Of a DNA stretch of 64,000 nt, positions 12,323 through 23,665 are shown one piece after another. Every line of letters starts with the position of its first letter. Position 1 is the stretch's first letter. Origin of the DNA: Botrytis cinerea B05.10 (lineage: Eukaryota; Ascomycota; Leotiomycetes; Helotiales; Sclerotiniaceae); contig NC_037310.1 in assembly GCF_000143535.2 (NCBI RefSeq), positions 2,480,001 to 2,544,000 on the forward strand, read 5' to 3'. The translations under genes and the position numbers were made by a program. The notes under the pieces were generated by a model that was not told where the DNA came from, searched no databases, and saw only the letters and a program-made list of their open reading frames with translations.

Positions 12323-13266
12323 CTAGCGGTTCACATTCCCAAACGCTGCAATCGCTCTGATGGATTCACGAAGTACATCTAGCTGCTTTTTCTCGTCCTC
12401 CAACTCCGATTCCAGCCTTTTCTTTTCTTCCCCCAGTTCCTGGGCTCTGGCGATTTCAGCAGTAAGTTTTGATTGTAGACTTTCGCCATTCTTGACCTCA
12501 GAGCTTAAGTTTCGATTCGCTTCGTCTAGGTCTCTTTCAAGACCTTGCTTCACAGCATCCATTTCGGGAAGTTTACTATTTTCTAACGTAGACAGCTCGA
12601 TCTTCGCTATTTGTGCTTCTGCTTTCAAACTTGTAACATTCGCCAGCAGGGCTTGGTAATCTTGGGCTAGCTTGGCCTTCTCTTTTTCCAATTTGTCTGC
12701 CTCTGAGATTTTTGCCTCAGTCTTAGCCTTTTCATTACGGAGCAGGCCTTGCAAATTGGATTTTTCCCTTCTCGCCTCCCCGATCTCAGCCTTTCTGTGT
12801 TCGAGCTGCTCCTCCAAATAGGAGACTTTCTTTCTCAAATTTTGCGGATTATTTTCTTCTCGCAACCTGGTGTTTTCCGCATTCAATCTCTCAATTTCAG
12901 CGTCTTGATCATTCACCTTAGTTTCCAAAGCAACGTTTTGCTCTTTGCAAGTATCCACCTTCTTATTCAGCAATTGAATAATTTCGTCGGTTTCTTTGTT
13001 GACTACATGACGTCTCTTTATTACTTCGTTAACATCGTTTGTCGTCTCCTCCCTCTCTGTATTTGGTCCCTGGGATACTTTGCAGTGTTAGCGTAGTAGA
13101 ATGATTTCAACCTGTGATACGAACGATTGGGAGTTTTTGTGCCCCGGGTCTGCGAGCCATGGTTTATTCTTGAAGCTTCTGCTTCGTTTTGTGAATATCC
13201 ACCATCGCGATATTGACTGAAACTTCGCTTGTCGTTATAAAATTGTTGCAGATGTGGAGACGGCAT
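12323..13266 (-). CDS. Hypothetical coiled-coil protein
   Basis: About 300 residues, family not recognised. The N-terminal exon begins MPSPHLQQFYNDKRSF and is polar and low in structure. The long C-terminal exon (to 12323) is an almost uninterrupted heptad-rich coiled coil of about 230 residues, rich in Glu, Lys, Leu and Ala. The two parts are in different frames. The best joining intron I find is a 47-nt GTTCGT..AAG segment near 13077-13123 with a CTAAC branch motif about ten bases before the acceptor; it restores the frame into SQGPNTEREETTNDVNEV. The donor is not a strong consensus, so the exact border is uncertain. There is no membrane segment. Tail-to-head on the same strand lies a second coiled-coil gene (13651-14528). 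The protein could be a cytoskeletal or scaffold component, but nothing in the sequence fixes a role. Confidence 0.55.
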
Positions 13267-13650
13267 ATCTCGTAGTCTTGGAAACGAAGCTCAGGAATAT
13301 CTGCGGCCTCAAGTTATAAATGAAGGCTGATATTGAAGTATGAACTAGGAAACGGAAAACCAATAATCTAATTTACTATTTTTTTGCATCTTTAAAAAGA
13401 TGGAATTTAAAACCAAGATGTGCATCTGTATTGGTTAGTGGCAAGTAGCAGTAATTTGGAAATGGAAAGAGCGATGTTTGAAGATTGTAAGAGCAAGCAC
13501 GTAACTCCTGGGCAACATAACCATGACAGCAGTCGCGCATCACTAAATAGCATCGTCGCAGGAACAACTTCATTCTTAATAGACTTAGATCCTATCTTTG
13601 AAATAATTAGCAGATTATTAGCAGATTAAACAGCATTGAATCATATCAGC

Positions 13651-14528
13651 TCATGACTCATCATCCCCCCCGCTCAACACCCTCCGCATCTGAAATCTCC
13701 AATCTTCAAGCTTCGTTAGCTTTGCAGATTGCTTCTCCATCGTTGATTCTAGCTCCAAGTTCCTTTGAACAAGCTTTGCAATCTTATTCCTCTCTCCACT
13801 CGATTTATCAGCATCCCCTCTCAACCTCGCAATCTCATTATCTCGTGCTGTAACATCTTCCTTGAAATATGCTATTTCTTCGCTAAATGCCGCTGCCGAT
13901 TCTTTCAATGCCGTCTCGGCAACTTGCAGCTTGGCGCGGAGTTCTGCTGTCGACCGCTGGTGAGCGATGGCCTTTGTTTTGACTGATGTCAGAAATTTTT
14001 CGCCCTCTGTTATCGTACTCAGCAGCGTTTCGAGTGGCGTGTTTCTGTCTGGGCAACCTGATCAGCGTTTCTCGAGGGCGATGAAGTAAATGACAATCTC
14101 TATCTAAAGCATACCCTCTTCCGTGCTTTCTAACACTTCATTGTGTTCTTTTGCCAAGTCTATGATGTCGCCTGTTGTTGATTTTGATTTATTCTCAAGG
14201 GAAAACGAAGGTAGACTTGACCGCACAGAGATATCTTTCTTGGATAACTCGAAGGTACCTATGGTGGCTGGGAGCGAGACTGCGTTGTATATACTTAGAT
14301 TGACTATGTCTGCAAATTCTTTTCTACTTGGAAATTTGAGCTCTTACATTTGATGGTAATCTGGCCAACTGCATCGAGATGTACAATCGCTCTCTCGCCG
14401 TCTTCGTTTGCTGTCTCCGATCCATTTCCTTCTTTGAAATCCAAACCAAAACATGATTTTTGTTTCAAGATACGCGGTGAGCGTCTAGGTTCTTGCATGG
14501 CAGTATTCATCATTGAAGTAGGAAACAT
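13651..14528 (-). CDS. Hypothetical coiled-coil protein, three exons
   Basis: Exons 14348-14528, 14115-14309 and 13651-14048 give a 257-residue protein. Both introns have good donors (GTAAGA, GTATGC) and CAG acceptors, and both junctions keep frame (K|Y and E|D). The N-terminal 60 residues contain a basic EPRRSPRILKQK patch that could be a nuclear localisation signal. The middle is low complexity. The last 125 residues, from about TLLSTITEGEKFL, form a heptad-rich coiled coil ending in GGDDES. No catalytic domain or membrane segment is seen and the family is not recognised. It follows the coiled-coil gene at 12323-13266 in the same orientation, but I find no clear alignment between the two apart from coiled-coil composition. 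Confidence 0.55.
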
Positions 14529-15178
14529 ATGGGAGTGATAGTTGCTGTGTTTTCTTGTAGAGTAAAGATGTTCTTGATTCCATGAGTAAACGGAAACATA
14601 GCTACGTTCATGGAGTGAGTAGATCCATTAGCAAGCATTAAATCCCATTCCTATTGACCAGACCCTGGTAATCTGGCTAATGGAGGGTGGTGTTGATACC
14701 TGATGTAGTTTCTTTTCTTGACGAATCAATGTTCGGTATTCAAAAGCCTTCAGGGGTCTCGGCAGTCTGCATAGATCTACGGTGGGATTGGTTGAATGAT
14801 ACGCTCGGGTCTCTTTGCAAACCGTCTCGCTGTTGATAGCCAATAGGATCGTTAAAGTAGACGTTACTGCCTATGATAAACAGCATTGCTATGGGTTTGA
14901 CCCACTTTGCGTAACATACAAACGGCTACTGTTCATCTAACTTAGTTTTTTTTTTATATCTCTCTTCTCCTTAAGTGTTATCAGGACTATGAGTGACTGT
15001 CTATCGCATATCTTTCATCGAACAACTGGCATGCAAAAGGACGAGAATTCGTCGATTTCAAATAGAAATATGGTGAATCTCATCTCAAGTTGTCAGAAAT
15101 ACTCTGTGGTTTTAACATGTCGCGTAGAAATCTTTGCCATATCCAAATCCAAAATCATTAATCCCCTCGAAAGAAGAA

Positions 15179-15773
15179 ATGGTAGATTCAAGGATCAATC
15201 GTGAGTGTCCACAAGTTCCAAAAATCCCTTGTCATAAATAATTAGATTTAACTAACATTCTTAAAGGCAACAAGAGAGCAAGAACCGACGCTCCGGTTCA
15301 AGACGATGTTAACGACGATATTGACAATGGCAATCATACGAAATAGATTATTCACCAAAGCGTTAGAGATTGAGAGTCTCGAAGCACGAGTTGAACAAAC
15401 GAGCAAGGATTTCAGTGCAGCCATGTCAAGATTCTAGCAACTATCCAATGACAATGCAGTTCTGGAGGAAGAGAATGAAGATCAAGCCAAGAAAATTGAG
15501 AAATATCGATTCCAGTTGTCAAGCATCAGGAAAGAAATGGAGAAATCAATATTTAGGGCGGAAGAGAGGTGTAAACAATTTTCAGTTTCGAATGCCGAGA
15601 AAGACGTGTTGATAGCATGGTATGAGGATAAAGTACAGTCTCTCTTAATAGATAAAACTTCATCTATAACAAGAGCCAAAGAACTTCACCAGCGAGTAGC
15701 AGAAGGATGGGACAACAGGGCAGAAATAAGAGAACTCACAAAAGCTAACTTGAAGGAACTTGTTGGGAAATAG
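15179..15773 (+). pseudogene. Interrupted coiled-coil ORF
   Basis: Starts MVDSRIN, then a GTGAGT..AAAG intron (about 15200-15267), then RNKRARTDAPVQDDVNDD. That frame stops at a TAG at about 15344. A heptad-rich frame offset by one base continues: NRLFTKALEIESLEARVEQ, then another TAG at about 15434, then QLSNDNAVLEEENEDQAKK through to ELVGK and a stop at 15771. No GT..AG segment that I can find removes both the frameshift and the TAG without also removing obvious heptads. It therefore looks like a decayed gene of about 190 codons. It belongs with the other coiled-coil ORFs of this block in character, but no homology was established. Confidence 0.45.
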
Positions 15774-16248
15774 GACTTTTGCTCGGATACCCTATTTATT
15801 CTTCATCAGTTTATTATTTATGTTACGTATGCGAACTTATTGCTATCGTCCATCAGCTAAGGTAATTTGATACTAGAATAATCAGCGGGTCGAATATTCA
15901 TGTAGCCTACAGTCTTCCCACGTTTCTCCAAAGTGTACACAAAATACATCTAAAAGAAAATCGAAGTGATGACTGTCAAATCAAAAGTTTCCTTTCAGAC
16001 CTTTTCCAATCTCTCCAATATCAAAACGAACCCCCATTTATTTCTAAAATTCTGTGAAAATACATACAAACGCAGGGTGAGATGTTCATTACTTTCTGTG
16101 ATGCCAACCCCTCCCTGTGACTGTCCTTGATCCGCCTATCCTTTCACTTCCCGATTTCTACTATCATTTCTCCAACGCCGAATATCCACAATTCAATATG
16201 ACATATAAGAAGAAGTCTTCCAAAAAAAAGCCACCTTAAATCTAGAAT

Positions 16249-16709
16249 GACTACCAACAAGAGAATGGAATTTCTTCCCCAAGAAAAGATACTATTAAGG
16301 TATGTCAACCAGATGGCTCAAATTGATTTGCACTTTCTGATGGGTTTCTAAGATTTCACAACCACTAGCGATGCAGAAAACTAGAACAAGGAAACTCCCA
16401 AAAGATCCCAAAGCCCTCACAGTAGTAAAGCTACAATTCGAAATCCAGTCCCAGTTGAAAAACTCTATCGAATACATCGATGATTTTGTCAGTAAATAAT
16501 TGACGAGAGCATATTTGCTTTTGATCTTGATGATGAGGCCCAATGCGGGGCCTACTATTAAACAGCTTGAGAAGCGTTTTCACCTGGACCAGATGAGAGT
16601 CCTGTATCAAAATTACAAAGAAGAAAGTGAGACGAATATTGTTGAGATTTATAAGAGAAATGAAAAGATGACGCAAAAGACTCGTGGATGGAGGGCCGAG
16701 AGAATCTGA
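16249..16709 (+). other. Possible small gene or gene remnant
   Basis: A short exon-like start (MTTNKRMEFLPQEKILL) ends at a good GTATGT donor near 16300. Two helical, charged open frames follow. One contains KLPKDPKALTVVKLQFEIQ and then SQLKNSIEYIDDFVSK. The other (to 16709) contains PTIKQLEKRFHLDQMRVLYQ and EESETNIVEIYKRNEKM. I could not join them with confident introns. It may be a decayed gene like its neighbour, or a spliced small gene. The family is not recognised. Confidence 0.25.
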
Positions 16710-17430
16710 TCCAAGTAGACAATGAAGTTTGAATAGATAGAGCAAATACTGGCCCTGATTGGTCCTACTGGAGTCTGGAAGAGGTTTTAGTGAAGATACT
16801 GAAACTATACGAGTACAGGAGATATTCTGGTTGGAATTTTATGGAATATCAATCAGCCACTGGAATATCGATCTCTCTGAAAATTTCAATGGAGCTTTTT
16901 TTCTTGTTTAATCCGTACGCTATGAACAAACGTTCTAACCCAGCTTGACGACTCTGACTTCCGGGATAATAGTCACACACAGCCGACTCCATAATCCAAT
17001 TGATTTCCCTATTGGCCCTCTAATAATACGTAATACGCCCAAAAGCTGTGTCGACCATGACTCTATGATACAAATCAATCTAGAAACAAGTACTTTAGCA
17101 TCCAATTTCTGGCATATGCATGTCCGCATTTTTGGCTGCACTGAAATCATCCAACCCATTCATTCTCTCTATGCATACTGTTATAACTCCATGGCACATC
17201 TACGCTAGTTCTTGTCTAATCGGCTTTTCTGCAGCTTTGGTCTGACTGGCACTTTATGTCATATTTCCTCGCATAACGAATCTTGTCCTTATAGCTGTTC
17301 TTTGTTGCCTAGGTCTCATAACTGTTTCATGGTTCCGGAATTCTAATTCTAGATGTTCTTTGATCTCGCCCTCCTCGATTTCAGAGTCTGTGTCGTATCG
17401 TCCTGAGCGCTGGGGACCTGTTGGAATAGC
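16710..17430. other. Intergenic region, no gene seen
   Basis: AT-rich sequence with only short overlapping frames on both strands (16935-17208). The 3' end of the TFIIB/PHD locus may extend to 17431 if a further intron near 17500-17570 is real. Confidence 0.4.
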
Positions 17431-17559
17431 CTAGGAATGCTGCAGGAAATCTCTCTCTTCAGGTTTCGAGGAACTGTCCACATGATTTGCGGAGCTTCCT
17501 GTGCCAGACTTGGAGCGGCGTCTCGCGAGAGCGGTCTTGAGTTCTTTGCAAGCTTGATC

Positions 17560-19135
17560 CTATGGCTCACTAATACCCCGATTTCTCTTGATTCCACTTG
17601 TCTTGTTGTTTGCTTGCTGCAACCTCGCGAGGAAGCTTTGTAGATTAGACTGCAAGAATTTGGTTTGGAGAGCAGCTAAGTAAGCTTCTTGTGCCTTGCC
17701 CAATTTAATCCGGGACGCTTGATGATTCCTCTTGAGTAGTTTTATTGTCTCATCCTCTGCAACTTCAATTTGTGTTAGGAAGTCGTGCTGGACAGGACTC
17801 AGAACTTTTGCAATATCCTCATCTTGTCTTTTTTGGAGATCTCAGCAACGGTTCATAAGCCATTTTATCATCGTACTATCTATTGAGTTGGCTTTGAGTT
17901 CTTTCTTTACTGTGCCAAGGGATTGATCTTGATCGCCGCTCAAATTTAACGTCTCTCTAATCTTTTCGCTTTTGTTGGGCTTGGAACTAACACTATTGCG
18001 AGCGTTTACTAAAGGCTTCTCTGTTGTCTTTTCTGTATTCTGTTCTACGTCAGGATGAATGATACATGGAACACATCGTCGACAAATCAAGCCACTAGAG
18101 TTGGGGGTTGCAATTGTCGCATTGAGTGATTTTGTACAACTCATGTGATATGCACCCGAACATTCTAAACAAAAAACTAGTGACTCGGATGTTCCGCTCA
18201 TGTAATCCTCTTTATACAGCCTATGGCATATCTGACAGCATTCCTCAGAAGGTGCCCCTAAAGCTATTAACATATATCATTGTTTCATACTTCGACATGG
18301 AAACGTACTGAATGCTCTAAAACAAGAGCATTTAGTCTCATCAATGTGCTTCTGAATAATTTGAAAGGATTTGCGAACAGACTGACGGAGTTACAATGAT
18401 GACGTTTCTGTGAACACGCGAATTGCAATGAAGGTTCGGGGAATTTTGCACTGTTGACATGCGATGTAGATACAGCAAGCAACAAGAACTGCTGGCAGTT
18501 TATCCATTGTTTCGTCCAAACGAAGAGAATTGTAGTCTGCAGCAGCCTGGGAGAGTATCTTCCAAAGGTATTTTGCTCTGTTAGAAACGTTTGCTGGGAG
18601 ATTCCCAGACTGACAATCTTTCTCGATTTTTTTGCAGCCCTCGACATCGCTAAATCGATATTTATGTTGCGGGGTATCATATTCCGGGCCCTAAAAAAGG
18701 TGAGAAACTGTGCCTACTATTATGCGAGTTTTGGCACACGGTATGCCCTACGTTGCTATTCCATTGGCTAAAACCAGGCCTCATAAACGGAGAGGTAGAA
18801 CGCGGTAATATATTGTAATCATCTTGGGTATTGAAAGGCTTGGGTTCATCCAAAGGACTTTCCATGTATTGAGTGTAATCGAACAGCGGTGGTGTGAGCG
18901 CATGGAGAATCCGTCGACTGGAAGCTTCAGGACTAGGCGATGTTTGGATTACAGGCATATCTACCATATGAATGGCTATTGCTTTCTCGTGCTGGGAATG
19001 AAAAGGACTTGATTCTTCTACCGGGAACTCTCCACCACGAATACCTTTGTTCTGACCCAACGTAGGCCTCAAAGATCTCCCTGAAGCTTTTCTCCAAACT
19101 CTGGAATAGGTACATTTGATCTTTCTTGATTCCAT
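17560..19135 (-). pseudogene. TFIIB-like cyclin fold fused to PHD finger, interrupted by two stops
   Basis: Exon 1 is 18752-19135, exon 2 18309-18690, exon 3 17560-18257. Intron 1 (61 nt, GTAGGG..TTTTTTAG) and intron 2 (51 nt, GTACGT..TTTAG) both preserve frame. Exon 1 is polar and starts MESRKIKCTYSRVWRK. Exon 2 encodes a TFIIB-type cyclin repeat: CKKIEKDCQSGNLPANVSNR, then LPAVLVACCIYIACQQCKIP and RTF, then SVRKSFQIIQKHID. Exon 3 encodes a PHD finger with the Cys4-His-Cys3 order (CQICHRLYK..CLECSGAYHMSC..CRRC), then a Lys/Gln-rich helical tail. In-frame TAA (18391-18393) lies inside the cyclin fold and TGA (17842-17844) after the PHD finger; the frame stays open and protein-like past both. 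No N-terminal zinc ribbon was found. Most likely a recently broken gene; alternatives are unusual splicing, recoding or sequence error. Confidence 0.6.
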
Positions 19136-20301
19136 CCAAGGTGTGGCTTTACGCTCAAAATGTTAACCCAAAAGTAATGATAATAATTGGACGAGAATGT
19201 TGTTGGGCTAAGACAGATATGTGCAATGCGTACGTAGATTTTACACATGGATTCAATCGATCGCAATTCACAGTTTGTTGTAGATAGTGTATGATCGAAG
19301 GCGCCTGCCCTGAATGAATTGTCGTTACTATGGTCAAATGTATAATCGTGCTACGCACCTTCCTCTTAAACTTCACAAAAGTCATCTTTTCAAAATCGAT
19401 ATTCCACTCAAAAATATAAAATCGGACTTGCAACTATATCATCTGGCAATCCAACTGTACTACTCTCGAAATCACCAGACAATAGAATTGATCATCCGGC
19501 TCATACAAGATATACGTTGTTGGTTGATATCCCTTCAAGTCGCATCTAATCACCTCGAACCGGACTTCTGAACTTGATTTGGGGTCTCTGGAAATGACAT
19601 CTCTCATAGCTCGGTGTGCTTTCATTGCAATCAAGGTAACAATAGAAAGGAAGATAATGAACACTATTGGAGGCCTGCAGGCTTCAAAATTTCTAATTGA
19701 TAAACCTAGAAGCACATAGCGTCCGATAGAAAGTTGACCGAGAATCTGCAAGAAACAAGAGAGGCTATTCATTACACCACAAGTTCAGTTTGGGGCATAT
19801 TATTTCCATGCATAAAAGACACAAGAGAGAAAAAAAAATCGAAAAAAAAAAATCGATAGAGCCTTAAGTGTCGTGTCCACTACAGCTGCACTTTTTCAGA
19901 ATATTGAACGTGCCAGTAATGGGTGAACTCTGTACTATCATCAACAGCTGTAAGGAATTATTCTACCAAAGTGATAAATGACCATTCAATCCATTCAAGC
20001 AAACCATACCATTCCCTAACCCGTTTTGGTATATGTATATGGATGAACCTATCCATTTCCCCTCAAACAATCAAACGAAACCAGAATCTTGGTATTGTTG
20101 TGCCCCTACCGCTTGCCCATGCCCGCTTGCCCCAATGCCACAACGCCCACATGCAAAACTAAACAATCTTCGGACCCCGTGAAAATAACAAAGGAGACTA
20201 AATACAGAGGTTTGGTCCCGATGACCCGATGTATGGCGCATGGATGGTATCTGCGCTTGATTCAAACATAAAAGAAAACTTGTATTAAAAGATTGTACGG
20301 T
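19136..20301. other. Intergenic region, no supported gene
   Basis: A 112-codon minus-strand frame at 19434-19772 contains one hydrophobic stretch (IVFIIFLSIVTLIAM), but there is no motif or splice partner. Poly-A-rich runs lie at about 19835-19855. The 3' flank of the SLMAP-like gene occupies the right end. Confidence 0.45.
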
Positions 20302-22610
20302 TTATCGGTCCGCTTTTGGTGGTGACCAACCATTGAGATATGCCATTAATCCCATACCAACCATGACAACGCCAAGCATTGAGACATAAGGTGTTGAGTG
20401 GTATAATAAAGGATCGTGGTTGACATTCTTTGAAACGATCGCACGTGTGAGCGATGCATGAAGGTCATCATTTTCCGATGAGGTATGTTTCATACCATTT
20501 GGTCGTCTTACGGGATGCAGTGTCAAATCACCTCCATTCGCAGTCCCGTTGACATGTTTCTCAAAAGCCTGCTTCGATGGAGATCGGGATCGGTCGGAAG
20601 CCAGTTGTCTCAATTGCTCATCTGAGCGGATCTTTTCAATCATCTCTGCTAAGGTTTTTCGATCGGTATCCCTCTCCCCCTCGGCGCTTTCTGCTCTTTT
20701 CTTGTATGACTCCATTTGGGATCGCAGCTCCTGCATATCAGAAACCATAATTTCGAGGCGCTGTTCCAACAAACGAGATGAGTCGGCAATACCAGTAGCA
20801 TCTACTTGTGTATTGGCTTTCTCCTGTGGCGAAATATCATCCGAGGGTGGCTCAAAAGCATCTTCGAGTATTAATCCTTCCGTCCCAGATCTGGCGCTTC
20901 CGTTCAAACTATTGTCTGGTGCTTGGAGCTCCAATCTTTTAGCCATTTCTTCAGCCGTTTCACGGGCCTGGCGTTCCTTTTGAAGCATTTCTTCCAAGTC
21001 CCGCATCCGAGCACTTTGAGAATCGATCTCTTTCTTTGCCGATGCCAATGCCTCCACTAACGTGATTATTTGACTACTGACTTCTCTTACAGGAGATCCA
21101 TTCGCTAAAGACCTCTGTTTTTCTGTATTAGATCTTCTTAGAGAGGCATTGGGTGATGAGGGATCGAAGTTATGAGAACGAGCAACATCTGGCTTTTCAG
21201 GAAGAGGTTGTTGGGGCGGCGGCGCGGGAGGATCAGAAAATCGAGGTTTTCCTTCGGCCCTAAAAGATAAAGCGGAACCGTTCGCGGCAGGCTTTGGTTC
21301 TACATTTGGCGCACCCTCAATTTCTTTCACATTATCCTTAGATAGCAGGCCACCAAAAAAGTTATCTGCTCGTCCAAGGTCCGAGTTTTGCAATCGGGCC
21401 GTTCGCATCTCGTGCTAGATTGTATGTCAGTTGAAATGAATCAATGTATATAGATACATAAACCTACAGAAAGCCTCTTTACTATCTGCTCTGTTGTAAC
21501 GGGGGTTAACCAGAAATTCATCGGGCGCTGCTGGCCCATCATGCTCATCTGACTCCCAGCTACGCTACCTGGTAGCCCCATGCGACCATTACTACCCATT
21601 GAGCTTTGGCTTCCAGTTCTTCCCCTCATCATTGGGCCTTGCGACGGTAACATCATTGATCCATTGGCAGGATTTAAATCACCAAAACTCATGTCCAAAA
21701 CGTTGTTAGTTGAGCCTGCAAAACCTGCATGTTCAACTTTTGCAGCTACTTTGTGATGTACAACAGTCTTTTGATCTTCGCTAACGATATCTATACCAAG
21801 CTCGAGATGGTCTTGCGACTGCAACTCATGCGGATCTGAGTCCTTGTTTTCGGCTGATAAGCGAGCTCCGTTGACGAAGGTACCGTTTGATGATTTAACA
21901 TCTCGAATCCATATCTTCCCACTGCGATCTGCCCAAATCTCTGCATGCTGTCTCGAAAGGACCTTCGAATCAAAAAATCCATTCGCAGGCGATGGTACTG
22001 TTTTAGCATTTGTTTGACGCCCAATTCTTAAGCTATCCGGATAGAACGGTACTGATATTCTCTTGTGGTCAAAGGTGCCGTTCATGGATAACAAGTAAAG
22101 CATTGGCTCCCCTTCTGTAGGTTGGCCTTGGGGTCTAATCTGCTGTGATCCATTTGGTGTAACATGTTGGGATGGTACCATGGGAGCCGGTTGATGTAAT
22201 GGAGTCATGGATGAACCAGAATTTCCATTTGTCAATGCCGATGGAGGTTGTCGTGTCGTGTGGGAACCAGGGTTCGAGTCTGATTTATTGTTCCATGGCG
22301 GTTGCACTCTTGGGGCCTTCTTTCGTGCCGCTGCCGTACCCCAATTATTTGATTCATTAGGTTGGGACATCGGTACACCATTAGTCTGCGGGGTCTGTTG
22401 CGATACCGTCGAGTTGGATGAAGTAGAGGAAATTGAAGACAATGAAGTTATCGACGAGGATGAGTTGGCACGCTGAGCGCTTTTCCGTGGCATAAACATT
22501 CTGCCCACTTCGTCGCCGTTAATAGCATTCATTCCTCCTTGGTTAACACTAGATCCCCATGCCGACCTGTTGATCTGCGGGAAACTTGGTGGATTTGCGA
22601 CTGCCGTCAT
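20302..22610 (-). CDS. FHA / coiled-coil / tail-anchored protein, SLMAP-Far9/10-PRO45 type
   Basis: Likely the SLMAP-family subunit of the STRIPAK phosphatase/kinase complex, known as PRO45 in Sordaria, HAM-4 in Neurospora and Far9/Far10 in yeast. In that family it links the complex to the nuclear envelope, ER or mitochondria and acts in hyphal fusion and development. Exons 21468-22610 and 20302-21414 give 751 aa, with the junction at LS|HEMRTA. Residues 1-165 are Ser/Asn/Gln-rich. An FHA domain spans about 171-290 and has the core residues: LRIGR, LSRQHAEIW and SSNGTFVNG, the phosphothreonine-binding loops. Coiled coil covers about 493-545 and 600-650. A single hydrophobic helix near 725-746 is followed by a short polar tail, as in tail-anchored proteins. 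The length and order match the family. The gene is divergent from Mgr2 downstream. Confidence 0.88.
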
Positions 22611-23665
22611 CGGTTAAACTGATTATTGGCTGTATTTTACAGTAGATAGGTTTATCCCTGACGATGTTGATTGAAGCAGATCGTTGGAATGTTGTTGCTT
22701 TGCTCCCCCCATTCAACCTCAACTACAACAAAGATGCTCCGCCTCAATGACCCTCTGGTCTATATTGTGGATGCTAAGTGTCCGCAACTTTCTGTCTAAT
22801 GAACTGGATGGAAGAGATATCGTATCGCACTGGAAGTTGTGATGATCGTTAGTAGATGCCCACAAAGTTTTGGCGCCATGATGACGAGTGATGGGAGATG
22901 AGAAAGGGAGCGCAAAGAAAACTGGAATGCATCACGAATCATACAAAGTGGATTCTAGGCTTGAGGCAAAGAATAAGAACACTTACATCTATGCAATGCA
23001 GGTATTGTAGGACAATTGCTGGTGGTAGAAAAGGAAACCTATTTCAATTTGATGTTGCCAAGGTGGAAAGTTTGGACATTCAGGTTGAGACACGCGAGGT
23101 CTATGTTTAGCCAACCAGAGTTCGAGATCGGGGATAAGAGCACTTGCGCACGCGCTCTCTTGCAGATACAAAAGGGAGGGAGGGTCTTTGATGGGTGAAG
23201 AGAAGAGAGGAGAGGAGAGGAGAGAAGGGAAGAAACAAAAGGACGAGAGGAAGAGGTTGACTGTCATGAGAAAATTAAAGATTTTGTACAAAAGCTATCG
23301 CAAAGACTCTTTTGTCTGCGAAGTCGGTATTTTTAGTATGAACCACCACAACAATGTCCATTCTCCAGAATTCCAAGCAGGAATCATTGGAGTGAGAGGA
23401 ATATCACGTGATATAGGGATCCTTTTTCGCCGCTGTGCCTTAGAATATAAGGCCACAATGTGCTTAGAGTGTGGGGGAATATAGTGTGCTTGTGTGTGGA
23501 TGGTCTGTGCTTTCGGCAAATGCCGTGATCATTTTACAATTTAGTACTTCGAGGTAGATTTGGACATTTGGATCTTTGAAAGCTCCAAGCTGCGAGATCT
23601 AAGCTGATGAACTCTGCAACTGCGCGATACAGATAAATCAATAGAATCTTTCGACATCGCCAAAT
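22611..23665. other. Divergent promoter region
   Basis: Shared upstream region of the SLMAP-like gene (-) and Mgr2 (+). It holds a purine-only GGAGA-rich tract at about 23198-23232. An ORF at 23188-23484 spans the tract and is low complexity, so it is not called. Confidence 0.5.

Noticed and set aside
12323..14528. The two coiled-coil genes as a tandem duplication
   Set aside because: Apart from heptad composition I see no alignable segment or shared intron position.
19434..19772. 112-codon minus-strand ORF with a hydrophobic stretch
   Set aside because: A single hydrophobic run with no start context, splice partner or motif is insufficient.
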